Positions 1-10,148 of a stretch of 10,183 bases of DNA are shown one piece after another (positions within the stretch are counted from its first letter, which is position 1; every line of letters starts with the position of its first letter). The notes below the pieces were generated by a model. It did not search any database, had not been told where the DNA came from, and saw only the letters and a list, made by a program, of their open reading frames with translations. Made by a program: the position numbers and the translations under genes. The stretch is from Pseudomonadota bacterium (GTDB lineage: Bacteria; Pseudomonadota; Alphaproteobacteria; Acetobacterales; Acetobacteraceae), in assembly GCA_021826565.1 (NCBI GenBank), contig JAKAZJ010000034.1:1-10183 (forward strand), in the 5' to 3' direction.

Positions 1-44
1 GGGTGAGGGAAGGCCAAGGGGGCGCTGCCCCCTTGGCCTTCCCT

Positions 45-50
<6 letters not shown>
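1..50 (-). terminator. Strong hairpin at the 3' end of oxyR, likely terminator
   Basis: Bases 1-23 pair with 27-50 around the 3-base loop GCT, with one unpaired T (45) in the right arm. This gives about 23 base pairs, mostly G-C. The oxyR stop codon (45-47) lies inside the stem, so transcription of oxyR runs directly into it. This is what a terminator hairpin looks like. A following T-run cannot be judged because the window ends at the base of the stem. It could instead be a dispersed palindromic repeat (REP-like). Confidence 0.55.
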
Positions 51-3365
<3,315 letters not shown>

Positions 3366-3462
3366 TCGCGGCAACGCCGTAACGGGCCAGACCCGGCCTG
3401 GCGTCGGATTTTCCCGGGCCAGGTCGCGGTTGGGCGCTGTCGGGTCCAAGCTTTGTACGAAG
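3366..3462. terminator. Convergent katG/radC intergenic region, weak terminator signal
   Basis: Ninety-seven bases separate the convergent stop codons. Around 3385-3402 a short GCCAG / CTGGC inverted repeat with a C/G-rich loop is followed a few bases later by a TTTT run. This could end katG transcription, but the stem is only about five base pairs. A second CCTGG / CCAGG pairing extends to about 3422. No gene is seen here. Confidence 0.25.
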
Positions 3463-4197
3463 TCAACCGATCAGCCCTTCCTGGCGCAGCGAGCACCAGC
3501 GTCCGTCGCCGATCACCAGATGGTCGTGCAGCGCGATCCCCAGCGCCGCGGCGGCCTGTTTCACCTCCTGCGTCATCGCCACGTCCTCGGCCGAGGGGCG
3601 CGGGTCGCCGCTCGGGTGATTATGCACCAGAATCAATGCCGACGCCTGCAATTCCAGGGCCCGGCGTACCACCTCGCGCGGGTAGATCGGGGTGTGGTTG
3701 ACGGTGCCACGTCCGACGACCTCGTCGGCGAGCAGGTGATTGCGGTTGTCCAGGAACAGGACCCGGGCCTGTTCGGTCTTCTCACGCGCCAGGACGGCGG
3801 TCAGGTAGGCGATCAGCCGGTCCCAGTTCGACAGCAGCGGCCGGTCCGTCAATTCGCCCTGCGCCAGGCGCAAGGCGGCCGCCTGGACCAGCTTCAGGGT
3901 CGCGGCCCCCGACTCGCCGAGGCCCTTCACCGCGAGAAGCGCGTTCACGGGCGCGGCGCAGACCGCCGCGAAACTGCCGAACGCGGCCAGCAGCGCGCGG
4001 GCCAGCGCCTTGGTGTCCTGCCGCGGCAGGGCGATATACAGAACCATCTCCAGCATTTCGTAATCGGCCAGCGCCGCGGACCCGGCTCGCAGCAAGCGCG
4101 CGCGCATCCGTGCCCGGTGCCCGTCCGAGCCGGCCGGCGCCGGCGCTTCCGCCGGCAGCAGGATCGGCAGCGACGCTTCCTTGAGACCCCGTGCCAT
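3463..4197 (-). CDS. radC: RadC-family JAB/MPN metalloprotein
   Basis: A 244-residue protein of the RadC (YeeS/YkfG) family. Residues about 28-110 form the UPF0758 N-terminal helical domain with a helix-hairpin-helix-like stretch (LLAVKGLGESGAATLKL, about 87-103). Residues about 120-242 form the JAB/MPN domain. The JAMM-type zinc ligands are visible: E159, H192 and H194 in VHNHPSGDPRPSAED, then S202 and D205, and the family's DHLVIG sequence follows. The name comes from an E. coli mutant later attributed to recG, so a repair role is doubtful and the biochemical function is unknown. The start at 4195-4197 is preceded by GGGGAG (4202-4207). The gene lies 39 bases after map and is probably co-transcribed with it, an arrangement common in alphaproteobacteria. 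Confidence 0.95.
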   Translation of the reverse strand: MARGLKEASLPILLPAEAPAPAGSDGHRARMRARLLRAGSAALADYEMLEMVLYIALPRQDTKALARALLAAFGSFAAVCAAPVNALLAVKGLGESGAATLKLVQAAALRLAQGELTDRPLLSNWDRLIAYLTAVLAREKTEQARVLFLDNRNHLLADEVVGRGTVNHTPIYPREVVRRALELQASALILVHNHPSGDPRPSAEDVAMTQEVKQAAAALGIALHDHLVIGDGRWCSLRQEGLIG

Positions 4198-4236
4198 TCC
4201 ACTCCCCGCGCATACCCCGCGCGGGCGGCGTGGGGG

Positions 4237-5043
4237 TCAGCCCACCGGATAGGGGGGCGCGGTAAACCCTGCGGGGGAAAGGGTAAAGATTTCCACACCC
4301 GCATCGGTCACGCCGACCATATGCTCGAACTGCGCCGACAGGCTGCGGTCCCGCGTCACGGCGGTCCAGCCATCATCCAGTACCTTCACCTCGGGCCGGC
4401 CGGCGTTGACCATCGGCTCGACGGTGAAGAACATCCCCGGGCGCAGCACCGGACCTTCGCCGCGGCGGCCGTAATGGAGCACGTTGGGAGCTTCGTGGAA
4501 TTGCCGGCCGATGCCGTGGCCGCAGAAATCGCGCACCACCGAGCAGCGCTGCGCCTCCACATAGGACTGGATCGCGTGGCCCACATCCCCGAGCGTCGCC
4601 CCGGGCCGGATCGCGGCGATGCCGCGCATCAGGGATTCGTAAGTCACATCCATCAGGCGGCGGGCGCGCGTGTTGGTGGTGCCGGCCACGTACATGCGTG
4701 AGGTATCGCCATGCCAGCCGTCCAGGATCACGGTGACATCGATGTTCAGGATATCCCCCGGCTCCAGGCGCCGCTCCCCGGGGATACCGTGGCAGACCAC
4801 GTGGTTGATCGAGGTGCAGATGGATTTCGGGAACCCGCGATAGTTCAGCGGGGCCGGGATCGCCCCGTGGCCGATGATGAAATCATGGCAGATCTGGTCC
4901 AGTTCGCCGGTGGTCACGCCGGGCCGGACATGGGCGGTGATCATGTCCAGCGTCTCGGCGGCAAGCCGCCCGGCGGCACGCATCGGCACGAAATCGGCCG
5001 GGGCGTAAAGGGTAATGCGTCGTGCGTCGGTACCGCCATCCAT
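4237..5043 (-). CDS. map: Type I methionine aminopeptidase
   Basis: A 268-residue cytosolic metalloenzyme that removes the initiator methionine from new proteins. It has the pita-bread fold of family M24A. All five metal ligands are readable: D102 (NIDVT), D113 (HGDTS), H176 (GHGIG), E209 (VEPM) and E240 (QFEHM). The substrate-contact histidine is H85 (VVCHGIP). The N-terminus (MRAAGRLAAETL from residue 21) aligns with the E. coli enzyme, with a slightly longer lead of about ten residues. There is no zinc-finger or proline-rich extension at the N-terminus. The ATG at 5041-5043 has GGAG (5052-5055) eight bases upstream. Just beyond that, GGCGCC-GGC-GGCGCC (5060-5074) can fold in the leader. 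The C-terminus carries a short family-variable tail (TAPPYPVG). Likely the first gene of a map-radC transcript. Confidence 0.97.
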   Translation of the reverse strand: MDGGTDARRITLYAPADFVPMRAAGRLAAETLDMITAHVRPGVTTGELDQICHDFIIGHGAIPAPLNYRGFPKSICTSINHVVCHGIPGERRLEPGDILNIDVTVILDGWHGDTSRMYVAGTTNTRARRLMDVTYESLMRGIAAIRPGATLGDVGHAIQSYVEAQRCSVVRDFCGHGIGRQFHEAPNVLHYGRRGEGPVLRPGMFFTVEPMVNAGRPEVKVLDDGWTAVTRDRSLSAQFEHMVGVTDAGVEIFTLSPAGFTAPPYPVG

Positions 5044-5181
5044 GGCGCGTGCTCCATCGGGCGCCGGCGGCGCCGTAACCGCGGGAAGATGCGCGGGGCG
5101 GGCGGGCGCCGCAAGAGTGCGGCCGGCGCGGCAGGGATGCGCGAATCCGAGTTTGCTACCGGGTCGCCTCCGGCGCGCAGG

Positions 5182-5547
5182 TCAACGCATACGGCCCATA
5201 GCTAACGCATACGGCCCATAGCTGTAGATCCCGATCTGATACCGGGCTTCCCTGCTGTGCGCGCCGGTCGCGGTCAGCATGTCTTGATTCGTGAAGACGC
5301 CTTTGAATGTGAGCGTCGCGCCGTCAACGCTCGCGTCGTACCACTTGCTGCCCGGCTTGCCGATCCGTACCGATCACCGCCCCCCTTGATGGCGGATGCC
5401 GTAAAGGACAACCGTGGACGGGGTTTGACCACGACAGGCTTGTCCGGCCAGGCCATCCAGCGCGGCCGATATCGGCACCGCCGCCGCCGCGCCCGCCAGA
5501 CTGGCAAGGGCGCCGAAAAATCCGATACTCCGAAGCAGCGATTTCAT
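5182..5547 (-). pseudogene. Interrupted gene for a small exported protein, unidentified family
   Basis: The ATG at 5545-5547 has an AGGGGA ribosome site seven bases upstream and encodes MKSLLRSIGFFGALASLAGA, a clear signal peptide with cleavage expected near residues 23-27. Reading stops at TGA (5374-5376) after 57 codons. The same frame then continues with plausible, GC3-biased coding sequence (SVRIGKPGSKWYDASVDG, then ATLTFKGVFTNQD and REARYQIGIYSYGPYAL) to a TGA at 5182-5184. Read through, it is a 121-codon protein with a beta-rich mature part. TGG to TGA is the simplest origin of the inner stop (GGRWSVRIG). A 20-bp tandem duplication (5184-5223) also shifts the frame near the end; removing one copy gives YGPYALTCAPEATR ending at a TAG at 5156. 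I do not recognise the family. Alternatives are a genuine 57-residue secreted peptide or a sequencing error at the stop. No clear promoter was found in the 105 bases upstream, which hold one 6-bp GC hairpin at 5571-5587. Confidence 0.6.
5184..5223. repeat. Perfect 20-bp tandem duplication
   Basis: The unit aacgcatacggcccatagct occurs twice head to tail, at 5184-5203 and 5204-5223, with no mismatch. It lies in the 3' end of the interrupted small gene. Twenty is not a multiple of three, so the second copy changes the reading frame. Two identical copies suggest a recent slippage or duplication event. Confidence 0.95.
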
Positions 5548-5652
5548 GCCACCGTCCCCTCGGTTTGCCGCGCCGCTCGGGGCGGCGGGTCGGAATGATG
5601 CATCGGATCGGCGCAGTCTCGAAACCACCAATCGTCAAATTGAGCCGCGCCG

Positions 5653-6639
5653 CTACCCCGCCAACCCCACCCGGTGGTTGACGAAGCGCAGCGTGTAGCC
5701 AAGCTTCACATCGATCCCCTTCGGATACACCCCCACCGCCGCCATCGTTTGGTAATAGGCGGCCCAGCGCGCATCCGTCATTGCCCCGATCCCGAAACGC
5801 AGGGCATCCCCGGACTCCACGATCCCATGGCGGATCATCACCTGCCGCCCGTAGTCGATCAGATCCTGCCTCATGTCAGGATTGGCGCGTCGGATCAGCG
5901 CGTCGGCCGGTTCGGGGTTTTCGTGCAGATAGGACTGCCAGCCCAGCGCCGAGGCATCGACGAAGCGCTGCACCACCCCGGGGTTCGCCGCGATCAGCCG
6001 GCGACTGGTGGCAATGACATTCCCGTAGCCCTGATACCCCGCATCGGCGATCGGCAGGACCACGGGGGTGAAATGTGCCTGCTGTTCGATCAGGAACGGC
6101 TCCGACCCCAGATACCCTTCCTGGACCATCATCCGGTTGGCCAGGAACGGTGCCAGGTTGAACGTATAGGGGTGCACCTGGGCGTCGCTGTAGCCATATT
6201 TCGCAGCCAGGAACCGCCACCAGCCGGCGCGGACATCGGCCGCCACCTCGATCGGCCGGCCCTTCAAATCGGCGAAGCCGCGCACGCCGGTATCCGGGTG
6301 GGCGATCAGCACCGACGGGTCCTTCTGGAACATCGCCGCGATCGCCACGAACGGCAGGCGCAGCCGGGCAAACTCCACCGCCCGTCCGCCCGCCAGATCG
6401 AATTGCTGCCGCCCGGCCATCAGCAGCTGGACATGGTTCATTTGCGGGCCGCCCTCGGCGATCCGCACGTCCAGGCCATGCGCGGCGTAGATGCCCTTGG
6501 CCAGCGCCTGGTAGAAACCGCCATATTCGGCCTCGGCTTTCCAATCGAGACCGAACACCACGCGCTCCGATGCCGCCGCCCCGCGCGCGGCCGGCAACAG
6601 CAGCAGCGGAGCAGCGAGCGCGGCGCGGCGCGGCAGCAT
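5653..6639 (-). CDS. ABC transporter periplasmic binding protein, NMT1/THI5-like
   Basis: A 328-residue solute-binding protein of the NMT1/THI5-like (SsuA/ThiY-type) superfamily. Residues 1 to about 24 are a secretion signal. R4-R5 before a hydrophobic run (PRRAALAAPLLLLPAA) fits a Tat or Sec signal, with cleavage near AAA-S. The mature start carries the family hallmark: VVFGLDWKAEAEYGGFYQA (27-45) and then GIYAAHGLDVRI. GGPQMNHVQLLMAGRQQF follows, as in other members. Such proteins bind thiamin-pyrimidine precursors, sulfonates, riboflavin or other small compounds; the ligand cannot be read here. The cysteine-rich motif of THI5 synthases is absent, arguing against that enzyme activity. The ATG follows the SDR stop by eight bases, and the GAGG ribosome site overlaps that stop, so the two genes are co-transcribed. 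No permease or ATPase gene is in the window, so its transporter partner is elsewhere or lost. Confidence 0.88.
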   Translation of the reverse strand: MLPRRAALAAPLLLLPAARGAAASERVVFGLDWKAEAEYGGFYQALAKGIYAAHGLDVRIAEGGPQMNHVQLLMAGRQQFDLAGGRAVEFARLRLPFVAIAAMFQKDPSVLIAHPDTGVRGFADLKGRPIEVAADVRAGWWRFLAAKYGYSDAQVHPYTFNLAPFLANRMMVQEGYLGSEPFLIEQQAHFTPVVLPIADAGYQGYGNVIATSRRLIAANPGVVQRFVDASALGWQSYLHENPEPADALIRRANPDMRQDLIDYGRQVMIRHGIVESGDALRFGIGAMTDARWAAYYQTMAAVGVYPKGIDVKLGYTLRFVNHRVGLAG

Positions 6640-6647
6640 CCGCCGCC

Positions 6648-7394
6648 TCAGCCGCGGCCGACGAACGGCATCTTGGTCGCCATGATGGTGATGAACTGCA
6701 CGTTGGTATCCAACGGCAGCTCGGCCATGAACCGCACCGCGTTGCCGACGTGATCGGCGTCCATGGTGGGTTCCACTTTGGTCTCCCCGTTTGCCTGCGG
6801 CACGCCGCGGGCCATGCGCGCGGTCATCGGCGTGGCCGCGTTGCCGATATCGATCTGCCCGCAGGCGATATCGAATTGCCGGCCGTCCAGCGCGATGGAT
6901 TTGGTCAGCCCGGTGATCGCGTGCTTGGTCGAGGTATAGCCGACCGATCCCGGCCGCGGCGCATGGGCGGAAATCGACCCGTTATTGATGATCCGCCCGC
7001 CCCGCGGGGTCTGGTCCCGCATCATGCGGAACGCGGCGTTGGCGCACAGGAACATCCCGTTCAGATTGACCGCGACCACCGAGGTCCACTGCTCCCAGGT
7101 GAAATCCCCGAAATTGGTGCTGGGCACGTTGCCGCCGGCATTGTTGAACAGCGCGTCGAGATGTCCGAACCGATCCTTCACCGCCGCGAACAGGGACGCC
7201 ACCTGGTCGGGTTCGCGCACATCCGTGGGCACGATCAGCTTGGTGCCGGCGTTCGCCATCCCGGCGGTCTCCTCCAGCGCGTCGCGCCGGCGACCGGCCA
7301 GCGCCACCGACCAGCCATCCTTCAGCAATGCCAGCGCCGCCGCGCGGCCCACGCCGCTGCCCGCCCCCGTCACCACCGCCACGCGTTCCGCCAT
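6648..7394 (-). CDS. Short-chain dehydrogenase/reductase (SDR), substrate unknown
   Basis: A 248-residue classical SDR that would oxidise or reduce a hydroxyl/keto substrate using NAD(P). Visible motifs are TGAGSGVG (9-16, cofactor loop), D58 in [13 protein letters not shown] (84-87), N110 and the catalytic set S140, Y153, K157 (GSISA, then YTSTK). [10 protein letters not shown] after strand 2 has arginines at 35-37 and no acidic residue at the usual NAD position, which hints at NADP(H). The usual PG motif after the active site is replaced by [11 protein letters not shown], seen in a subset of the family. The start at 7392-7394 is chosen because GGGAGG (7400-7405) lies five bases upstream and gives the normal short N-terminus. 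The open frame extends to 7655 but lacks homology-like content there. It is transcribed away from the dehydratase gene across a shared control region. Confidence 0.92.
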   Translation of the reverse strand: MAERVAVVTGAGSGVGRAAALALLKDGWSVALAGRRRDALEETAGMANAGTKLIVPTDVREPDQVASLFAAVKDRFGHLDALFNNAGGNVPSTNFGDFTWEQWTSVVAVNLNGMFLCANAAFRMMRDQTPRGGRIINNGSISAHAPRPGSVGYTSTKHAITGLTKSIALDGRQFDIACGQIDIGNAATPMTARMARGVPQANGETKVEPTMDADHVGNAVRFMAELPLDTNVQFITIMATKMPFVGRG

Positions 7395-7416
7395 GATCGC
7401 CTCCCAGGTTATCTCT

Positions 7417-7433
7417 CGGTCCAGTCTGGACCG
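7417..7433. promoter_or_regulatory. 17-bp perfect palindrome, putative operator
   Basis: CGGTCCAG-T-CTGGACCG is an odd-centred perfect inverted repeat with 8-bp arms. It lies 23 bases upstream of the SDR start and 86 bases upstream of the dehydratase start, in a 124-bp divergent region. On the minus strand, GAGATAACC (about 7407-7415) just downstream of it is the only AT-rich -10-like stretch, so a bound regulator would cover the SDR promoter. Size and symmetry suit a dimeric GntR-, LacI- or TetR-type repressor. No regulator gene for it lies in the window. Confidence 0.5.
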
Positions 7434-7518
7434 CGCGGGATGGATTTGCCAACCGGATGCGCCGGCTTGCGCCCGAGCCGCGGCGCGTGCACATCCACCC
7501 CAGCCAAGGGAGACGCGC

Positions 7519-9042
7519 ATGACCCCACCCCAGGTGATCCGCCTGCATCCGGCGGACAACGTCGCGATTGCCCGCGCCACGCTGCTCCCGGGGGTCGTCG
7601 TGGCCGACGGCGTGACCACGACCGAGCGTGTCCCCGCCGGCCACAAGGTCGCCACGCACCCGATCCTGCCCGGCGAGGCGGTGCGCCGCTACGGCCAGAT
7701 CATCGGCTTTGCTACCGCCGCCATCGCCCCCGGCCAGCATGTGCACGTGCAGAATTGCGGCATGGGCGATTTTGCCAAGGACTACGCCTACGGCGTGGAC
7801 GCGCGCCCCACCGGATTGCTGGAAATCCCCGCCACGTTCATGGGCATCCGCCGTGCCGATGGCCGGGTGGCGACGCGCAACTTCATCGGCATCGTCACCT
7901 CGGTGAACTGCTCGGCCCATGTCGCGGGGCTGATCGCCGATGTGTTCAAGCGCAATCCCTTCGCCGGCACCGACCCGCTCGCCGATTATCCCAACGTGGA
8001 CGGCGTCGTCGCGCTGACCCACAAGACCGGCTGCGGCATGACCGAGGGCGAGCCGCTGCGCCTGCTCCGCCGCACCCTGGCGGGCTATGCGCGGCACGTG
8101 AATTTCTCGCACGTGATCGCCCTCGGCCTGGGCTGCGAGGTGAACCAGATCGGCGGCCTGCTGGCCGAGCAGCGCCTGGCCGGGCGGCTGCGCTCGATGG
8201 ACATCCAGGCGCTCGGCGGCACGCGCAAGACGGTGGAAGCGGGCGTGGCATTCGTGAAGGAGGTTCTGGCCGAGGCCAACGCGGCGCGGCGCGAACCGGT
8301 GCCGGCGTCGGCCCTCACGGTCGCCCTGCAATGCGGCGGCTCGGACGGGTATTCCGGCATCACCGCGAATCCGGCGCTGGGTGCGGCCAGCGACCTGCTG
8401 GTCCGCCACGGCGGCGCGGTGATCCTGTCGGAAACTCCGGAAACCTACGGCGCCGAGCATCTGCTGACCCGCCGCGCCGTCTCCCGCGAGGTGGGCGAGA
8501 AGCTGGTTTCCCTGATGCGCTGGTGGGAAGATTACACCGCGCGCGAAGGGGCCGAGATGAACGCCAACCCCTCGCCCGGTAACAAGGCCGGCGGGCTGAC
8601 CACGATCCTGGAGAAATCCCTGGGGGCGATGGCCAAAGCCGGCAGCACCAATCTGGTCGATGTGGTGAACTACGCCGAACCCGTCACCGCGCGCGGCTTC
8701 GTCTTCATGGACACCCCGGGCTACGACCCGGTGGCGGCCACCGGGCAGGTGGCGGGCGGGGCCAACCTGGTCTGCTTCACCACCGGACGCGGCTCCGTGT
8801 TCGGCTGCAAACCGTCGCCGTCGATCAAGCTGGCGACCAACTCGCCGATGTTCCGCCGCATGGAAGACGACATGGACGTGAACTGCGGCACCATCCTGGA
8901 CGGGGACGAAACGGTGCAGGAATGCGGGGCGCGGATTTTCGATCTGATGCTGCGTGTTGCCTCCGGCGAACGCACGAAAAGCGAGAGCTTCGATTTCGGA
9001 GCCGACGAATTCGCACCCTGGGTGGTCGGCGCGACCATGTAA
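7519..9042 (+). CDS. UxaA-family sugar-acid dehydratase (altronate/galactarate type)
   Basis: A 507-residue enzyme joining an N-terminal SAF domain (about 5-85, with GHK at 41-43 and HVHVQNC at 74-80) to the large UxaA/GarD domain (about 105-507). Family signatures are [17 protein letters not shown] (272-288), [20 protein letters not shown] (350-369), [10 protein letters not shown] (420-429) and the [12 protein letters not shown]-terminus. Conserved cysteines occur in TGCGM (171, 173), GLGCE (206) and QCGG (272). Known members remove water from D-altronate or galactarate to give 2-keto-3-deoxy acids, usually with Fe(II). SuyAB sulfolactate lyases are related but are made as two proteins. Length fits the fused dehydratases (UxaA 495, GarD 523 in E. 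coli). The ATG follows AAGGGAG (7506-7512). No uronate isomerase, fructuronate or tagaturonate reductase is nearby, so I leave the symbol blank; the substrate may be another C5/C6 sugar acid. Confidence 0.9.
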   Translation: MTPPQVIRLHPADNVAIARATLLPGVVVADGVTTTERVPAGHKVATHPILPGEAVRRYGQIIGFATAAIAPGQHVHVQNCGMGDFAKDYAYGVDARPTGLLEIPATFMGIRRADGRVATRNFIGIVTSVNCSAHVAGLIADVFKRNPFAGTDPLADYPNVDGVVALTHKTGCGMTEGEPLRLLRRTLAGYARHVNFSHVIALGLGCEVNQIGGLLAEQRLAGRLRSMDIQALGGTRKTVEAGVAFVKEVLAEANAARREPVPASALTVALQCGGSDGYSGITANPALGAASDLLVRHGGAVILSETPETYGAEHLLTRRAVSREVGEKLVSLMRWWEDYTAREGAEMNANPSPGNKAGGLTTILEKSLGAMAKAGSTNLVDVVNYAEPVTARGFVFMDTPGYDPVAATGQVAGGANLVCFTTGRGSVFGCKPSPSIKLATNSPMFRRMEDDMDVNCGTILDGDETVQECGARIFDLMLRVASGERTKSESFDFGADEFAPWVVGATM

Positions 9043-9061
9043 GCAGCGCGGGAGCCGCGGC

Positions 9062-10006
9062 ATGAACCACCCGCCCTGGAAGGGGCTCGATACGTCCCGC
9101 CCGCCGCATTTCATTTCGTATGACGCGGCCGAACGCCGGCTGCTCGCTCACCTGGATCAGGCCGCCGCCTGGCGCCCGGACCTGGTCGCCGGCATCGCCC
9201 GTGGCGGTCTCGTCCCGGCGGCGATGGCCGCCAGCGTGCTGGCGCTGCCGCTTGCGATGCTGTCGGTCGCCCGCGCGGGCCCGGTCGCCTGGATCGGCGA
9301 TCCCCCGCCGGGCCGGCGGGTGCTGCTGATCGACGACGCCTGCTCCACCGGCCAGACCCTGCGCACCGCCCGCGACGCGCTGCTGGCCGAGGACCGCGCC
9401 TGCCTGACCATGACGGTGGTCCATGACCCCGAGCGCAGCGCCTTCACGCCCGACCTGTCCCACCCGATGACCGCGCTGTTCCGCTTCCCCTGGGAGCGCG
9501 GCGAGGCCACCCCCAGTTCCCGCGCCGCCCGGGCAACCGGCGCCCCCCCGGACCGCGCCACCGAGGCCCCGTTCCATGGCCTGGATCTGGACGGCGTGTT
9601 TCTGCCCGACCTGCCCGGCGAGATCTACGCCGCCGGCATCCCGGCGGCGGTCGCGGCTCGTGCCGCCTTGGCCCCGCATGAACGTCTGCCCCCCTTCAAC
9701 CCGGCCCGCGCCGTCGTAATCACCGGCCGTCCGGCAACCGACCGCGAGGCCACCGCCGCCTGGCTGGCGCGCGCGGGCCACGGCGCGCTGCCGCTGGAAT
9801 GCCGCCCGCCCGAACTGCCGCACGCTCCCGCCGCCGTTGCCGCTTACAAAGCCGCCACCGCCACGCGCTGGGGCTGCACGCATTACGTGGAGAGCGACGC
9901 CGAACAGGCGGTGCGCATCGCCGCGGCCGCACCGCATCTGGTGGTGACCTGGTGGATCGCAGCGGAGGCGCGCGGGGTCGTAATCGGCGCCGCTGGCGCA
10001 CCTTGA
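9062..10006 (+). CDS. Phosphoribosyltransferase-HAD fusion protein, function unknown
   Basis: A 314-residue two-domain protein. Residues about 15-145 are a type I phosphoribosyltransferase: IARGGLVPAAMAAS (45-58) and the PRPP-binding loop VLLIDDACSTGQTL (87-100, acidic pair D91-D92). A linker at about 146-170, rich in Ala, Arg, Pro, Ser and Thr, looks disordered. Residues about 171-314 are HAD-like: D175 and D177 (GLDLDGVF), T221 in VITGR, K263 in AAYKA, and THYVESDAEQA (273-283) where HAD motif IV would be. That last motif has a single aspartate, D279, rather than the usual DD or GDxxxD. The PRTase part resembles the Gpt/Hpt1-type salvage enzymes, but the base or acceptor is unknown. Pairing a PRTase with a phosphatase-like domain is known from scattered bacteria and phages without an assigned role. 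The ATG has GGGAG seven bases upstream, and the gene starts 19 bases after the dehydratase stop, so they probably share a transcript. Confidence 0.85.
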   Translation: MNHPPWKGLDTSRPPHFISYDAAERRLLAHLDQAAAWRPDLVAGIARGGLVPAAMAASVLALPLAMLSVARAGPVAWIGDPPPGRRVLLIDDACSTGQTLRTARDALLAEDRACLTMTVVHDPERSAFTPDLSHPMTALFRFPWERGEATPSSRAARATGAPPDRATEAPFHGLDLDGVFLPDLPGEIYAAGIPAAVAARAALAPHERLPPFNPARAVVITGRPATDREATAAWLARAGHGALPLECRPPELPHAPAAVAAYKAATATRWGCTHYVESDAEQAVRIAAAAPHLVVTWWIAAEARGVVIGAAGAP

Positions 10007-10113
10007 TGGCAACCGGCGGCGGGGGTTGCGGGCCTCGAACCCACCCCCATATGCGGATCACGCTCCTTGGGTCCCCAACCCAGAAGCGGACTTGACGTTT
10101 CCTCCCCAGACTA
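10007..10113. other. Non-coding structured stretch after the PRTase-HAD gene
   Basis: No credible gene. Two foldable elements are visible. At 10021-10048 GGGG / CCCC encloses GCGGG-CCTCGAA-CCCAC, whose minus-strand reading (GTGGG-TTCGAGG-CCCGC) imitates a tRNA T-arm. At 10068-10082 TGGG-TCCCCAA-CCCA has a 7-base loop. They may be part of the 3' untranslated region of the upstream operon or of a small RNA. A complete tRNA cannot be built (no D-arm, no matching acceptor stem). Confidence 0.35.
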
Positions 10114-10148
10114 GGCGGCGCCCATCCAAGCGGGCGCCGCCGCCCCTT
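10114..10148 (+). terminator. Likely intrinsic terminator of the dehydratase/PRTase-HAD operon
   Basis: GGCGGCGCCC (10114-10123) pairs perfectly with GGGCGCCGCC (10132-10141) around an 8-base loop and is followed by GCCCCTTTG. A 10-bp all G-C stem and a short T tract is a reasonable though not ideal Rho-independent terminator for plus-strand transcripts. The minus strand shows no T tract. The remaining bases to 10183 hold nothing I can assign. Confidence 0.45.

Noticed and set aside
3430..4701. A 423-codon open frame on the plus strand
   Set aside because: Lies antisense across radC and map, both secure genes on the minus strand.
5374..5376. Selenocysteine decoding of the in-frame TGA
   Set aside because: No recognisable SECIS-like hairpin or selenoprotein family was evident directly after the TGA, the protein is not a recognisable redox family, and a second lesion (the 20-bp duplication) favours simple decay.
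6570..8582. A 670-codon open frame on the plus strand
   Set aside because: It crosses antisense to the SDR and then runs out of frame through the dehydratase gene. Low-complexity Arg/His/Gly/Pro composition, no motif.
6982..9114. A 710-codon open frame on the minus strand
   Set aside because: Antisense to the whole dehydratase gene and overlapping the SDR in another frame. Both of those have intact family motifs and ribosome sites; this has none.
8825..10012. A 395-codon open frame on the minus strand
   Set aside because: Antisense to the PRTase-HAD gene; composition is a Gly/Arg/Ala-rich shadow with no motif.
10021..10110. A tRNA gene on the minus strand
   Set aside because: T-arm-like and anticodon-like hairpins exist, but there is no D-arm, the spacing between the arms is too long for a Pro tRNA, and the 3' AACCCCC has no matching 5' acceptor strand.
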